Assembly: GCA_040399685.1 (NCBI GenBank)
Contig: JBBART010000018.1
Coordinates: 36,896-100,895, forward strand
Length of the DNA: 64,000 bases
Source of the DNA: CAIQQQ01 sp040399685
Lineage (GTDB): Bacteria > Pseudomonadota > Alphaproteobacteria > Acetobacterales > Acetobacteraceae
Direction: 5' to 3'
The notes beneath the pieces are model-generated. The model saw only the letters and a list, made by a program, of their open reading frames with translations. It ran no database searches and was not told the DNA's origin. The translations under genes were made by a program, and so were the position numbers. Below, piece by piece: positions 42,501 through 51,624 of the stretch. Numbering within the stretch: the first letter of the stretch is position 1; each line of letters starts with the position of its first letter.

Positions 42501-43591
42501 TGGGCGGGCTTTCGCTGAGGAACGTGACCAAGAGCTTTGGTCCGACCAAGGTTATTCATGGGGTGAGTTTCGACATCGCCGATGGCGGGTTCACGGTGTT
42601 CGTGGGACCGTCCGGCTGTGGCAAGTCGACCTTGCTGCGGATGATCTGCGGGCTGGAGAGCGTCACCACCGGCGACGTCGCGATTGATGGTGTTGTGGTC
42701 AACGACATCCCGGCCGCGCGCCGGGGGTTGGCGATGGTGTTTCAGTCCTACGCGCTGTACCCGCATATGACGGTCTATCAGAACATGGCGTTCGGGCTGG
42801 AAAACCTGGGCACGTCTGCGGCCGAGATCGCCAGGCGGGTGGGCGAGGCGGCGCGGATGTTGAAGCTGGAGGACTACCTTCAGCGCAAACCCACCGCACT
42901 GTCTGGCGGCCAGCGCCAGCGCGTGGCGATTGGGCGGGCGATTGTGCGGGAGCCGAAGATATTTCTGTTCGACGAGCCGCTTTCCAACCTTGATGCCGAA
43001 CTGCGCGTGGGCATGCGCGCCGAGCTGACGGCGCTGCATCGCCGGCTGAAGACCACGATGATCTATGTGACGCATGATCAGGTGGAGGCGATGACGATGG
43101 CCGACACCATCGTGGTGCTGCGCGCCGGCCGGGTGGAGCAGGTGGGGGCGCCGCTTGATCTGTACAACAACCCTGCCAATGCGTTCGTGGCTGGGTTCAT
43201 CGGCTCGCCGCGGATGAACCTGCTGCCCGGCACCATTGCCTCGGTGGCCGGCGGCGTTGTGTCGGTGGGGTTGCTGGGCGTGGGCGTGTTTGCCACCGAG
43301 GCGCTTGCCGCTGGTCATGAAGTGGGGGCGGAGGTGACGCTGGGCATTCGCCCCGAGCATATCACCACCACCGACGACGAAGGCCCGGGCACGTTGGGCG
43401 GTGTGATTGCTGGTGTTGAGCAGTTGGGCGGCCTGTCTTATGTGCGATTGGAATCGCCGGATATGACCGTGCAGATCGCCGGTCAGACAAATTTGGGCTT
43501 TGGGGCTGCGGCCCGCCTGCGTCTGCCGGCGGCTGCCATTCATGTGTTCGACAAAAGCGGCGCCGCGTTGGCGCGAGGAGACCAGGCATGA
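42500..43591 (+). CDS. Sugar ABC ATPase (MalK/UgpC type)
   Basis: 363 residues from ATG 42500. Motifs: Walker A GPSGCGKST, Q-loop MVFQSYALYPHM, signature LSGGQRQRVAIGRAIV, Walker B IFLFDEPLSNLD, and switch His in YVTHDQVEAMTMAD. The C-terminal 120 residues form the MalK-type TOBE regulatory domain (LGIRPEHI). It drives both permeases. Its stop overlaps the GH31 start as ATGA. Confidence 0.95.
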   Translation: MGGLSLRNVTKSFGPTKVIHGVSFDIADGGFTVFVGPSGCGKSTLLRMICGLESVTTGDVAIDGVVVNDIPAARRGLAMVFQSYALYPHMTVYQNMAFGLENLGTSAAEIARRVGEAARMLKLEDYLQRKPTALSGGQRQRVAIGRAIVREPKIFLFDEPLSNLDAELRVGMRAELTALHRRLKTTMIYVTHDQVEAMTMADTIVVLRAGRVEQVGAPLDLYNNPANAFVAGFIGSPRMNLLPGTIASVAGGVVSVGLLGVGVFATEALAAGHEVGAEVTLGIRPEHITTTDDEGPGTLGGVIAGVEQLGGLSYVRLESPDMTVQIAGQTNLGFGAAARLRLPAAAIHVFDKSGAALARGDQA

Positions 43592-45933
43592 AACCGATCC
43601 GTAGCGCCAGCCTTCTGGCAACCACCGAACGCGGCGTGCTGCTTGATTGCGGCGGCGGCATCACGTGTCGCGTTTCGCTGTTGTTGCCGGATCTGGCCCG
43701 CGTGGTGTTCCTGCATGGCGGCGGCGTTCAGGAGAGGCGCACCTGGTCGGTGCTGGCGAATGGCGCCAAGGATGTGCCGTGGGAAGGCCGGGATCGGTTA
43801 GATGAGAGCAGTTGGCCGGCTGGCGTGCAGGCGCTGGCGCAGAGCGATTCAGCCATCACGCTGACCACAGCTTCCATGTCGCTGACCATTGGTTTGTCGC
43901 CGCTGGTGTTCACCTACGCGCTGCCGGACGGTACGGTGTTCGCGCAGGATCGGGCCAGCCATGCGGTAAGCTTTGGCGCGCGCGGCCTGCGCCATGCCTT
44001 CGCGCGACATCCGAATGATCGTTATCATGGGCTTGGCGACAAGACCGGGCCGATCGACCTGCACGGGCGGCGGTTGCGCACGACGATGCTGGACAGCCTC
44101 GGGTATGATGCCCAGCGCGGTGATCCGCTCTACAAGCATTGGCCGTTCCTGATTGTATGGGATGGCGCGAGCGGCGTGGCGCATGGCGTGTTCTATGACA
44201 ATCTTGCCGATGCCAGCTTCGATCTTGGCTGCGAGCATGACAATTACCACGGGATTTATCGCAGCTACGAAGCGGCGGGCGGCGATTTGGATTACTATGT
44301 GTTTCCGGGGCCAGACATCGCCGATGTGACGCGGAAGTTCCTGGCGCTGACCGGCAAGCCGGCCTTGCCGCCGCGCTGGACGCTCGGTTTTGCCCAGACC
44401 GCGATGGCGATTGCCGACAGCGAGACGGCGCAGGCGCGGATGGAGGATTTCATTGCGCGTTGCGGTTCGGAGAACATTCCGGTCAGCGCGTTTCATTTCG
44501 GCTCGGGCTACACCTCGATTGGCGCCAAGCGTTATGTGTTCACCTGGAACCGTTCGAAATATCCTGATCCGGAGGGATTGCTTGCGCAGTTCCATGCGGC
44601 CGGCATTCATCTGGTGGCCAATCTGAAGCCGTGTTTGCTCGATGACCATCCGCGCTATGCCGAACCGGCCGAGGGCTATGTGCGCAACGCCGACGGCACG
44701 CCGGTGATCAGCCAGTTCTGGGACGGGGAGGGCGCGTTCCTCGATTTCACCCATCCCACGGCCATTGCCTGGTGGCAGCAGGGTGTGACGCGCGACGTGC
44801 TTGGCACCGGCTTTGATGCCGCGTGGAACGACAACAACGAATATGGCTTTGCCGATGACGGGGCGAAATGCTTCGGCTTCGGGGACAGTATTCCGCTTGA
44901 TCTGGCGCGGCCGTTGCAGCCGTTCCTGATGACCCGCGCTTCCGTGGAGGCCACCCGTGCCCATGCGCCGGGGCAGCGGGCGTTTACCGTCTCGCGCGCC
45001 GGCATGCCGGGGTTCCAGCGTTATGCGCAGAGCTGGACGGGCGACAACGATAGTTCGTGGCATTGCCTTGCCTGGAACATGCGGATGGCGGCGACCATGT
45101 CGCTGTCCGGCATCGGCAACACCGGCCATGATATCGGGGGGTTTTCTGGCCCGGTTCCAGATGGGGAATTGGTGATCCGTTGTACGCAGGCGGGGGTGGT
45201 GCATCCGCGCATGATCATGAATTCTTGGAAGCCCGATGAGGTCTATACCTCGCCCTGGCTGCATCCGGAGGCGACGCCGCATATTCGGGCCGCCATTCGG
45301 TTGCGGTATCGGCTGATGCCGTATCTGTATTCGTTGATGCACGCGGCCTCTCGTGACGGTACGCCGCCGTTGCTGCCGACATGCGCCGTGTTTCCGCAGG
45401 ATCGTGGCACCCATGAAGATTTCGCCGATTTGATGCTGGGCGCGGCACTTTTGGCTGCCCCTGTCGTGGAGCAGGGGGCACGGTCACGGGTGGTTTATTT
45501 GCCGGCAGGGCCTGAATGCTGGTTTGATTTCTGGTCGGGCGAGATCATGGCGGCAGGCGCCATCACCACGCTGGCGGCACCGTTGGACCGGCTGCCCTTG
45601 GCTGTCGCGGCCGGCGGTATTCTTCCCATGACGGATGCCACCGATTTCGGCCGTCTGCATGACGAGCCGAGCCGGTGCCTGCGGCTGTTCCCTGGCGTGG
45701 GCACAGGCTCCAGCCAGTTTGTGCTGTGCGAGGATGACGGTGCTGCCGAGGATGGGCCGGTCACCCGCATCACGATCACGCTGTCCTGGACGCCAGCCGA
45801 TGTGACGGTGGTTGCGCAGGCCGAGGGGGATTACGCCTTGCCGTTCGAGACCATCGGCGTGTCGCTGCCGCAGGCCGATGCGCGGGCGTTGCATCTGTCC
45901 GGTATGCTGGAACGCCGCGCATTCCGGTTCTGA
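43588..45933 (+). CDS. Glycoside hydrolase family 31 (alpha-glucosidase-like)
   Basis: 781 residues, full length for GH31. The N-terminal beta domain leads to YHGLGDKTGPIDLHGRR and then the (beta/alpha)8 barrel. The nucleophile is the Asp in FDAAWNDNNEYG (WxDxNE pattern, near residue 413). The acid/base is probably the Asp in SWTGDNDSSW. GIGNTGHDIGGF is another family signature. There is no signal peptide, so it acts in the cytoplasm on sugars brought in by the coupled ABC importer, probably releasing alpha-linked glucose or xylose from oligosaccharides. It is the last gene of the operon. Confidence 0.93.
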   Translation: MKPIRSASLLATTERGVLLDCGGGITCRVSLLLPDLARVVFLHGGGVQERRTWSVLANGAKDVPWEGRDRLDESSWPAGVQALAQSDSAITLTTASMSLTIGLSPLVFTYALPDGTVFAQDRASHAVSFGARGLRHAFARHPNDRYHGLGDKTGPIDLHGRRLRTTMLDSLGYDAQRGDPLYKHWPFLIVWDGASGVAHGVFYDNLADASFDLGCEHDNYHGIYRSYEAAGGDLDYYVFPGPDIADVTRKFLALTGKPALPPRWTLGFAQTAMAIADSETAQARMEDFIARCGSENIPVSAFHFGSGYTSIGAKRYVFTWNRSKYPDPEGLLAQFHAAGIHLVANLKPCLLDDHPRYAEPAEGYVRNADGTPVISQFWDGEGAFLDFTHPTAIAWWQQGVTRDVLGTGFDAAWNDNNEYGFADDGAKCFGFGDSIPLDLARPLQPFLMTRASVEATRAHAPGQRAFTVSRAGMPGFQRYAQSWTGDNDSSWHCLAWNMRMAATMSLSGIGNTGHDIGGFSGPVPDGELVIRCTQAGVVHPRMIMNSWKPDEVYTSPWLHPEATPHIRAAIRLRYRLMPYLYSLMHAASRDGTPPLLPTCAVFPQDRGTHEDFADLMLGAALLAAPVVEQGARSRVVYLPAGPECWFDFWSGEIMAAGAITTLAAPLDRLPLAVAAGGILPMTDATDFGRLHDEPSRCLRLFPGVGTGSSQFVLCEDDGAAEDGPVTRITITLSWTPADVTVVAQAEGDYALPFETIGVSLPQADARALHLSGMLERRAFRF

Positions 45934-45973
45934 CCAGCAGCGGGGCTATATCGCGATACAGCCCCGCTGCTGG
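45934..45973. terminator. Perfect hairpin between convergent operons
   Basis: CCAGCAGCGGGGCT (45934-45947) and its exact complement (45960-45973) form a 14-bp stem with a 12-base loop. It begins one base after the GH31 stop and ends just before the stop of the minus-strand binding-protein gene. It lacks a T-run, but its place makes a shared bidirectional terminator likely. Confidence 0.7.
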
Positions 45974-45976
45974 CGA

Positions 45977-46969
45977 TCAGGCGGAGACGAGCCTGTTGGT
46001 GAAGGTGGGCGCCAGATCGACATTGGCGGCGGCGATCGCCGGGTCGAACCCGGCCAGCATGCGCTTGACGGTCTCGGCCTGTTCCATGGTGATCTGGCCG
46101 TTATGGTTGAACGCCTCGCGGTTGCGGGTGAAGGCGCTGCTGCACACGCCGGCATCGAGGAAGCACATGCCCTTGCCGAGGGCGCCGATCGCCTGGTCGG
46201 GCGTGGCGGTCTTGAGGAAGGTGACGGCTTCGACGATGGCGGCGGCGGCCTTGCGGCAGGTGTCTTCGTTCTTCCCAAGCCAGCTGCTTTCGGCATAGAG
46301 CGAGCCGGAGGCGTAGGGGCCGCCGAAGATGGCGGTGCTGCCCTTGGTGTCGCGGGCATCGGCCAGCACCACGATCTCGCCGCGGCTTTCCAGGTCGGCG
46401 ATGATCGGGTCGAACAGCGACAGCGCGTCGATCTGCTTGCTCTGGAACGCGGCCAGGGCGGTTTGGGTGGTGCCGACGCCGATGGCGGCTGCGTCCGTGC
46501 GTTTCAGCCCGGCCTTGACCATCAATTGCATGGCGAACAGATGGGTGGAGGAGCCGGGGGCGGACACGCCGATCTTGCGCCCCTTGAGGTCGGCTGCGGT
46601 CTTGATTTCGCCGGCCAGATCCTTGCGCACGCCAAGCGCCAGGCCGGAATTCTGCGCCTGCAACACGAACGCCGTCAGCTTGCCGCCCTTGGCCGCGATC
46701 TGGATGGTGTGCTCGTAAAAGCCACAGGAAATATCGGACGAGCCGCCGAGCACGGCCTGCATGGCCAGCGCGCCGCCGGGGAACATTGCCACGTCCGCCT
46801 CAAGTCCGTGCTTGGCGAACAGATTCTGCCCGATGGCCACGAAGAACGGCATGTAGCCATACAACGCCACGCCACCGCCGGCGAAGCGCACCTTGGTGCG
46901 GGACTGGGCGATGGCCGGCATGGCCAGTGTTGAGCCAGCGGCGGCAAGCAGCGTGCGGCGTGAGAGCAT
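45977..46969 (-). CDS. NitT/TauT-type ABC substrate-binding protein
   Basis: 330 residues from ATG 46969. The N-terminus MLSRRTLLAAAGSTLAMPAIAQS has twin arginines and a hydrophobic core, so it is an export signal, possibly Tat. The mature protein follows the SsuA/TauA/ThiY pattern: VALYGYMPFFVAIGQNLFAKHGLEADVAMFPGGALAMQAVLGGSSDI, then DLKGRKIGVSAPGSSTHLF. Ligands in this family include sulfonates, nitrate, pyrimidines and aromatic acids; the ligand cannot be named. The permease and ATPase lie upstream on the same strand. Confidence 0.9.
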   Translation of the reverse strand: MLSRRTLLAAAGSTLAMPAIAQSRTKVRFAGGGVALYGYMPFFVAIGQNLFAKHGLEADVAMFPGGALAMQAVLGGSSDISCGFYEHTIQIAAKGGKLTAFVLQAQNSGLALGVRKDLAGEIKTAADLKGRKIGVSAPGSSTHLFAMQLMVKAGLKRTDAAAIGVGTTQTALAAFQSKQIDALSLFDPIIADLESRGEIVVLADARDTKGSTAIFGGPYASGSLYAESSWLGKNEDTCRKAAAAIVEAVTFLKTATPDQAIGALGKGMCFLDAGVCSSAFTRNREAFNHNGQITMEQAETVKRMLAGFDPAIAAANVDLAPTFTNRLVSA

Positions 46970-47016
46970 GGCGTTATTCCCCTTATTTTTATGAATCGCG
47001 CGGTATGTCCGCATTA

Positions 47017-47781
47017 TTAAGAATCGCGCGGTATATCCGCGCGGGGCTGCCAGACGAGCAGGCGGGCTTCGGCGAAGGTGACGATGGTGTCCAGCACCAG
47101 CGCGCAGGCGGTCAGCAAGGCAATGCCGGCGAACACGGCATCGACATCGAACACGCCTTGCGCTTGCAGGATGAGGTAGCCGACGCCGGCGGCGCTGCCG
47201 AGATATTCACCAATCACGGCGCCGACGAAGGCCATGCCGACCGAGACATGCAGCGAGCTGAACACCCAGCTCATCGCCGCCGGCAGATACACATGCCGCA
47301 GCAATTGCTTGCGGGAAGCGCCCAGCATGCGGGTGGCGTTGAGCACCACCGGCGAGACTTCGCGCACGCCTTGCAGCACGTTGAAGAACACGATGAAGAA
47401 CACCAGCGTGAAGCCAAGCGCCACCTTGCTGCCCATGCCGAGGCCGAACCACATGGCAAAGATCGGTGCCAGAATCACGCGCGGCATGGCGTTGGCAGCC
47501 TTGATGAACGGGTCCAGCACCGACAGCGTGCGCGGGCTCAGCCCCAGCCACAGCCCGGCCAGCACGCCGCCTGCGGTGCCGGCGGCAAATGCCAGCAAGG
47601 TTTCGGTGAGGGTGATGGCCAGATGTGGCCAGATCTCACCCGTGGCAAACCAATCGACGATTTGGGCGGCGACCTTCGAAGGGTGGCCGAAGAAGAACGG
47701 CGACAGCACGCCGCTGGTTGCCCCCGCATACCACAGGCCGAGCAGGAGGGCGGCCAAGGCCAGGCGATACACATGCGTCAC
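47017..47781 (-). CDS. NitT/TauT-type ABC permease
   Basis: 254 residues from GTG 47781, whose GTGA overlaps the ATPase stop. It is a BPD_transp_1 permease of the SsuC/TauC type with about six membrane segments. The EAA-type loop reads RMLGASRKQLLRHVYLPAAMSWVFSSLHVSVGMAFVGAVIGEYLGSAAGVGYLI. It forms the channel for the solute bound by the product of the next gene. Confidence 0.92.
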   Translation of the reverse strand: MTHVYRLALAALLLGLWYAGATSGVLSPFFFGHPSKVAAQIVDWFATGEIWPHLAITLTETLLAFAAGTAGGVLAGLWLGLSPRTLSVLDPFIKAANAMPRVILAPIFAMWFGLGMGSKVALGFTLVFFIVFFNVLQGVREVSPVVLNATRMLGASRKQLLRHVYLPAAMSWVFSSLHVSVGMAFVGAVIGEYLGSAAGVGYLILQAQGVFDVDAVFAGIALLTACALVLDTIVTFAEARLLVWQPRADIPRDS

Positions 47782-48569
47782 GCGGCCACGCTCCGGTGGT
47801 AGGTTTTCAGCACTTCGTCGCGCAGCACGTCCCAGATCTGGGCATGGGCGGACTGGAATTCCGGGGTGTGGCGGATTTCAGCCACGTCTCGCGGGCGGGG
47901 CAGGTTGATGGCGAATTCGGCGATGGGCCGTGTGGCGGGGCCGGCGGAGAGAACCACCACGCGGTCGGACAGGCTGATCGCCTCCTCCAGATCGTGCGTG
48001 ATGAACAGCACCGTCTTGCGCGGGCCGGGGCCGCCCTGCCACAGCGCCAGGAGTTCGTTTTCCATCATCAGGCGGGTTTGCACGTCCAGCGCCGAGAACG
48101 GTTCGTCCATCAGCAGGATCGGCGGGTCGAGGATCAATGTTTGCGCCAGTTGGGCGCGTTTGCGCATGCCGCCGCTCATCTGGTGCGGGTATTTGTCGCC
48201 GGCGCCGTGCAGACCGACGCGGTTGAGCCAGGCATCGGCCTGGGCGCTGGCGGAGGCATCTTGGGTGCCTGCGAATTGCAGCCCGGCCGCCACGTTGTCG
48301 CGCGCGTTGCGCCACGGCATCAGGCTTTCGCCCTGGAACAGATAGCCGGCCTGACGGTTGATGCCGGTGATGGCGCCGCCCAGGCTGCGCACGCTGCCGG
48401 CGCTCGGTGCGAGCAATCCGGCGGCGAGGTTCAGCAGGGTGGATTTGCCGCAGCCGGTGGGGCCCACCACCGACACGAATTCCCCCGCTGCAATGGACAG
48501 CGACGCGCCGCCCAATACAGTGGCCGCGCCGAAGCGCACGACGGCATCCTGGAATTCGAGCGCGGACAT
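47778..48569 (-). CDS. NitT/TauT-type ABC ATPase
   Basis: 263 residues. Motifs: Walker A GPTGCGKST, Q-loop GYLFQGESLMPW, signature MSGGMRKRAQLAQTLI, Walker B ILLMDEPFSALD, switch FITHDLEEAISLSDR. These match SsuB/TauB. It starts 11 bp after the hydrolase gene, and a GGGAG ribosome-binding site is present. The order hydrolase, ATPase, permease, binding protein suggests one transcript. Confidence 0.93.
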   Translation of the reverse strand: MSALEFQDAVVRFGAATVLGGASLSIAAGEFVSVVGPTGCGKSTLLNLAAGLLAPSAGSVRSLGGAITGINRQAGYLFQGESLMPWRNARDNVAAGLQFAGTQDASASAQADAWLNRVGLHGAGDKYPHQMSGGMRKRAQLAQTLILDPPILLMDEPFSALDVQTRLMMENELLALWQGGPGPRKTVLFITHDLEEAISLSDRVVVLSAGPATRPIAEFAINLPRPRDVAEIRHTPEFQSAHAQIWDVLRDEVLKTYHRSVAA

Positions 48570-48580
48570 TCTGTTCTCCC

Positions 48581-49465
48581 TCAGGCGGTTATATCCGCTT
48601 GGTGGTTCTCCGTCACGAAGCCTCGGATGGTTTCTAGCAGTAAATCACCGACATCCTGGCGTAGCGAGTGGCTGGAGTTTTCGAAGATGTGCAGTCGGGA
48701 GCCGGGGATGAGAGCGTGGATCTCCTCGGAGAATTCCGGTGCGCAGATCCAGTCATGCTGTCCGGCCAGGATCAGCGTGGGGGCGGTGATGCGGCTGAGT
48801 TCCGGGCGCAGGTCGAAGGTCTGCAACGTGCCACCAGGGCCGAAGGCACGGTTGAGCGGCTCGGGTGACTGGATGGCGCGGCTGCGGCTGGTGGCGGCGG
48901 CTTCCGGGTTGTGCTTCAGCGAATAGAGCGGGCCCATCACGGCGTAATAATGCTGCAACTGTTCCAATGTTTCGAATCCGCCTGCCCAGAGCGTGGCGCA
49001 TACGGCCTGCTGCTCAGGCGTGCCGCGTTCGGCGATGAAACGTTTGGCGGTTGCGTTGAAGCCGGCGTGGGACGCGGTGACGCACAAGACCAACTTGGCC
49101 ACCGCTTCCGGATAACGCGCCGCATGTGCCTGTGCCACCATGCCGCCATAGGAGGTGCCGATGCTGACGATGGGCCCCAGGCCGAGATGGCGGCGCAGTG
49201 CCTCCATGTCCTCGACGTTTTCGTCCAGCGTGTAGCGATCCGGATCGCCCTTTGCGGAACGACCCTGGCCGCGATGATCGAAATAGACGAGCTGCATGTC
49301 GGACGTCAGCGCACCGAAAGCGGTCTTGAAGGCGGAATGGTCACCACCTGGCCCGCCATGGATGATGAAGGCTGTGGGGCGTTCCACCATATCGGGGCCG
49401 ATTGGCGCCAGGCCCATGCCGTCGATGTCGAAATACAGGCTGGTATCGCGGATATGAGCGAACAT
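48581..49465 (-). CDS. Alpha/beta hydrolase, proline iminopeptidase-like
   Basis: 294 residues from ATG 49465 with an AGGAAG ribosome-binding site. The oxyanion-hole segment is FIIHGGPGGDH and the nucleophile elbow GTSYGGMVA (Ser near residue 110). Catalytic Asp is probably in AGQHDWICAP and His in ENSSHSLRQD. HGGPGG and YFDHRGQGRS are typical of the proline iminopeptidase (S33) branch, which also includes amide and lactone hydrolases. It precedes an ABC importer in the same operon, so it may process the imported compound. Confidence 0.88.
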   Translation of the reverse strand: MFAHIRDTSLYFDIDGMGLAPIGPDMVERPTAFIIHGGPGGDHSAFKTAFGALTSDMQLVYFDHRGQGRSAKGDPDRYTLDENVEDMEALRRHLGLGPIVSIGTSYGGMVAQAHAARYPEAVAKLVLCVTASHAGFNATAKRFIAERGTPEQQAVCATLWAGGFETLEQLQHYYAVMGPLYSLKHNPEAAATSRSRAIQSPEPLNRAFGPGGTLQTFDLRPELSRITAPTLILAGQHDWICAPEFSEEIHALIPGSRLHIFENSSHSLRQDVGDLLLETIRGFVTENHQADITA

Positions 49466-49591
49466 GATCTTCCTTGGGGCAGGGGGCGTGATCATCCGCG
49501 CCCCGGCTCACTTGGGCAAGCTTGACGCGGCGGGGCATTGCTCTGCACACAAGAAGCAAGACGCGAAAACGCGACCAGGAGGGGACCGGAC

Positions 49592-50737
49592 ATGGATTTC
49601 GACCTGACCGAAGACCAGCGCGCCTATCAGCAAACGGCGCGCGATTTCGCCCAGGACCGGCTGTTGCCGAATGCGGGGCAATGGGATCTGGATCGGCATT
49701 TTCCGGCCGATGAACTGCGCGAGGCCTGCGGGCTCGGGTTTGGCGGCATCTATGTGGAGGAGGCGTATGGCGGCACCGGGCTGTCGCGCCTCGACGCCGC
49801 GTTGATTTTTGAGGAATTGGCGGCGGCTGATCCGTCCACCACCGCGTTTCTGACCATCCACAACATGGTGGCGGGGATGATTGCCCGTTTCGGCAGCGAT
49901 GAGCAGCGTGAGCGGCTATTGCCGGATATTCTGAGTGGCAAGACCTTCGTCAGCTACGCGTTGACCGAGCCGGGTTCGGGCTCGGATGCGGCGGCGTTGA
50001 AGACGCGGGCGGTGCCGGAGGGCAACACGCATTACCGGGTGAACGGCTCCAAGGCGTTCATCTCGGGCGCCGGGGTTTCAGATCTTTACGTGACGATGAT
50101 GCGCACCGGCGAGGACGGGCCGCGCGGCGTGTCCTGCGTGATCATGGAGGCCGGAACCCCCGGGCTCACCATCGGCAAGCCCGAGCGCAAGATGGGCTGG
50201 AACAGCCAGCCGACAGCCACAGTCAGTTTCCATGATTGCCTGGTGCCGGTGACCAATCGGCTGGGGGATGAGGGTGCCGGGTTTCGCTATGCGATGGCGG
50301 GGCTGGATGGCGGGCGCGTCAACATCGCGGCCTGTTCGTTGGGGGGCGCGCAGGCGTGCCTGGATGCGGCGGTGGCGTATGTGCAGCAGCGCCGGGCGTT
50401 TGGGAAAACATTGTCTGAGTTTCAGGCGTTGCAGTTCAAGCTCGCCGATATGGCCACCGGTTTGGAAGCGGCGCGGCTGATGGTGCATCGGGCCGCGGTG
50501 GCGCTGGATCGGCATGATCCGAATGCGACGAAATTGTGTGCCATGGCCAAGCGTTTTGCCACCGATATATGCTCGAATATCTGCGACGAGGCACTACAGT
50601 TGCATGGCGGCTACGGCTACATCCATGAATACCAGATGGAGCGATATGTGCGTGATTTGCGCGTGCACCGCATTCTGGAAGGCACCAACGAAATCATGCG
50701 CGTGATCATCGCGCGCAAATTGCTGGAGGCAGCATGA
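49592..50737 (+). CDS. Acyl-CoA dehydrogenase, isobutyryl-CoA type
   Basis: 381 residues from ATG 49592. It has the three-domain acyl-CoA dehydrogenase layout: FVSYALTEPGSGSDAAALKTRA (FAD and substrate binding), QLHGGYGYIHEYQMERYVRDLRVHRILEGTNEIMR at the end, with the catalytic Glu expected in LEGTNE. The direct overlap (ATGA) with a 3-hydroxyisobutyrate dehydrogenase gene suggests isobutyryl-CoA from valine as substrate; short or branched substrates in general are possible. Confidence 0.9.
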   Translation: MDFDLTEDQRAYQQTARDFAQDRLLPNAGQWDLDRHFPADELREACGLGFGGIYVEEAYGGTGLSRLDAALIFEELAAADPSTTAFLTIHNMVAGMIARFGSDEQRERLLPDILSGKTFVSYALTEPGSGSDAAALKTRAVPEGNTHYRVNGSKAFISGAGVSDLYVTMMRTGEDGPRGVSCVIMEAGTPGLTIGKPERKMGWNSQPTATVSFHDCLVPVTNRLGDEGAGFRYAMAGLDGGRVNIAACSLGGAQACLDAAVAYVQQRRAFGKTLSEFQALQFKLADMATGLEAARLMVHRAAVALDRHDPNATKLCAMAKRFATDICSNICDEALQLHGGYGYIHEYQMERYVRDLRVHRILEGTNEIMRVIIARKLLEAA

Positions 50738-51624
50738 GCCGTATCCTGTTCGTGGGCCTGGGCAATATGGGCCTGCCCATGGCGATCAATCTGGCCAAGG
50801 CCGGCTTTGCCGTCACGGGGTTCGATCTTGCCGCGGAAGCATGTGCGGCGTTTGCCGAGCACGGCACGGTGGCGGCCAGCATTGCCGACGCGGTGCCGCA
50901 TGCGGATGTGGTGGTGACGATGCTGCCGGCCGGGCGGCATGTGGCTGAGGTGTATCAGGGCGCCAACGGCATTCTGGCCAACATTGTGGGCACGCCGCTG
51001 CTGATCGACTGCTCGACCATCGATGTCGAGACGGCGCGGCAGGTGGGGGCTGCCAGCGCGGAACAGGGCTTGGATATGCTGGATGCGCCGGTTTCGGGCG
51101 GCATCGGCGGGGCGGCTGCCGGCACGTTGACGTTCATGGTCGGTGGGCCGGAGGCTGCGTTCGCGCGGGCGCAGATGGTGTTGGCGGCGATGGGCAAGAC
51201 CATCGTGCATACCGGGGAGTCAGGGGCCGGGCAGGCGGCGAAGATCTGTAACAACATGATCCTTGGCATTTCCATGATCGGCGTGTCCGAAGCATTTGCG
51301 CTGGCGGATCGGTTGGGGCTGGATCATCAGAAGTTGTTCGATGTGAGCAGCAAGTCCTCCGGCCAGTGCTGGGCGTTGACCTCGTATTGCCCAGTGCCGG
51401 GGCCGGTGCCGACTTCGCCTGCCAACCGGGATTGGCAGCCGGGGTTTGCCTCGGCGTTGATGCTGAAGGATCTGGCATTGGCGCAGGCGGCGGCGACTGC
51501 CACCGGGGCGGCCACGCCATTGGGGGCGGCGGCGGCGAAGATCTATGCGCAGATGGTGGAGCAGGGGGATGGGGGACGCGATTTCTCCTACGCCTATCGC
51601 TGGCTGGCGGAGAAATCGGCATGA
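50734..51624 (+). CDS. mmsB: 3-Hydroxyisobutyrate dehydrogenase
   Basis: 296 residues. The Rossmann fold starts FVGLGNMGLPMAINLAKAGF. The family segments VVVTMLPAGRHV, DAPVSGGIGGAAAGTLTFMVGG and the catalytic Lys in GAGQAAKICNNMILG are present, followed by the C-terminal helical domain (DFSYAYRWL). It oxidises 3-hydroxyisobutyrate to methylmalonate semialdehyde in valine breakdown. It is coupled on both sides by ATGA overlaps. Confidence 0.93.
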   Translation: MSRILFVGLGNMGLPMAINLAKAGFAVTGFDLAAEACAAFAEHGTVAASIADAVPHADVVVTMLPAGRHVAEVYQGANGILANIVGTPLLIDCSTIDVETARQVGAASAEQGLDMLDAPVSGGIGGAAAGTLTFMVGGPEAAFARAQMVLAAMGKTIVHTGESGAGQAAKICNNMILGISMIGVSEAFALADRLGLDHQKLFDVSSKSSGQCWALTSYCPVPGPVPTSPANRDWQPGFASALMLKDLALAQAAATATGAATPLGAAAAKIYAQMVEQGDGGRDFSYAYRWLAEKSA

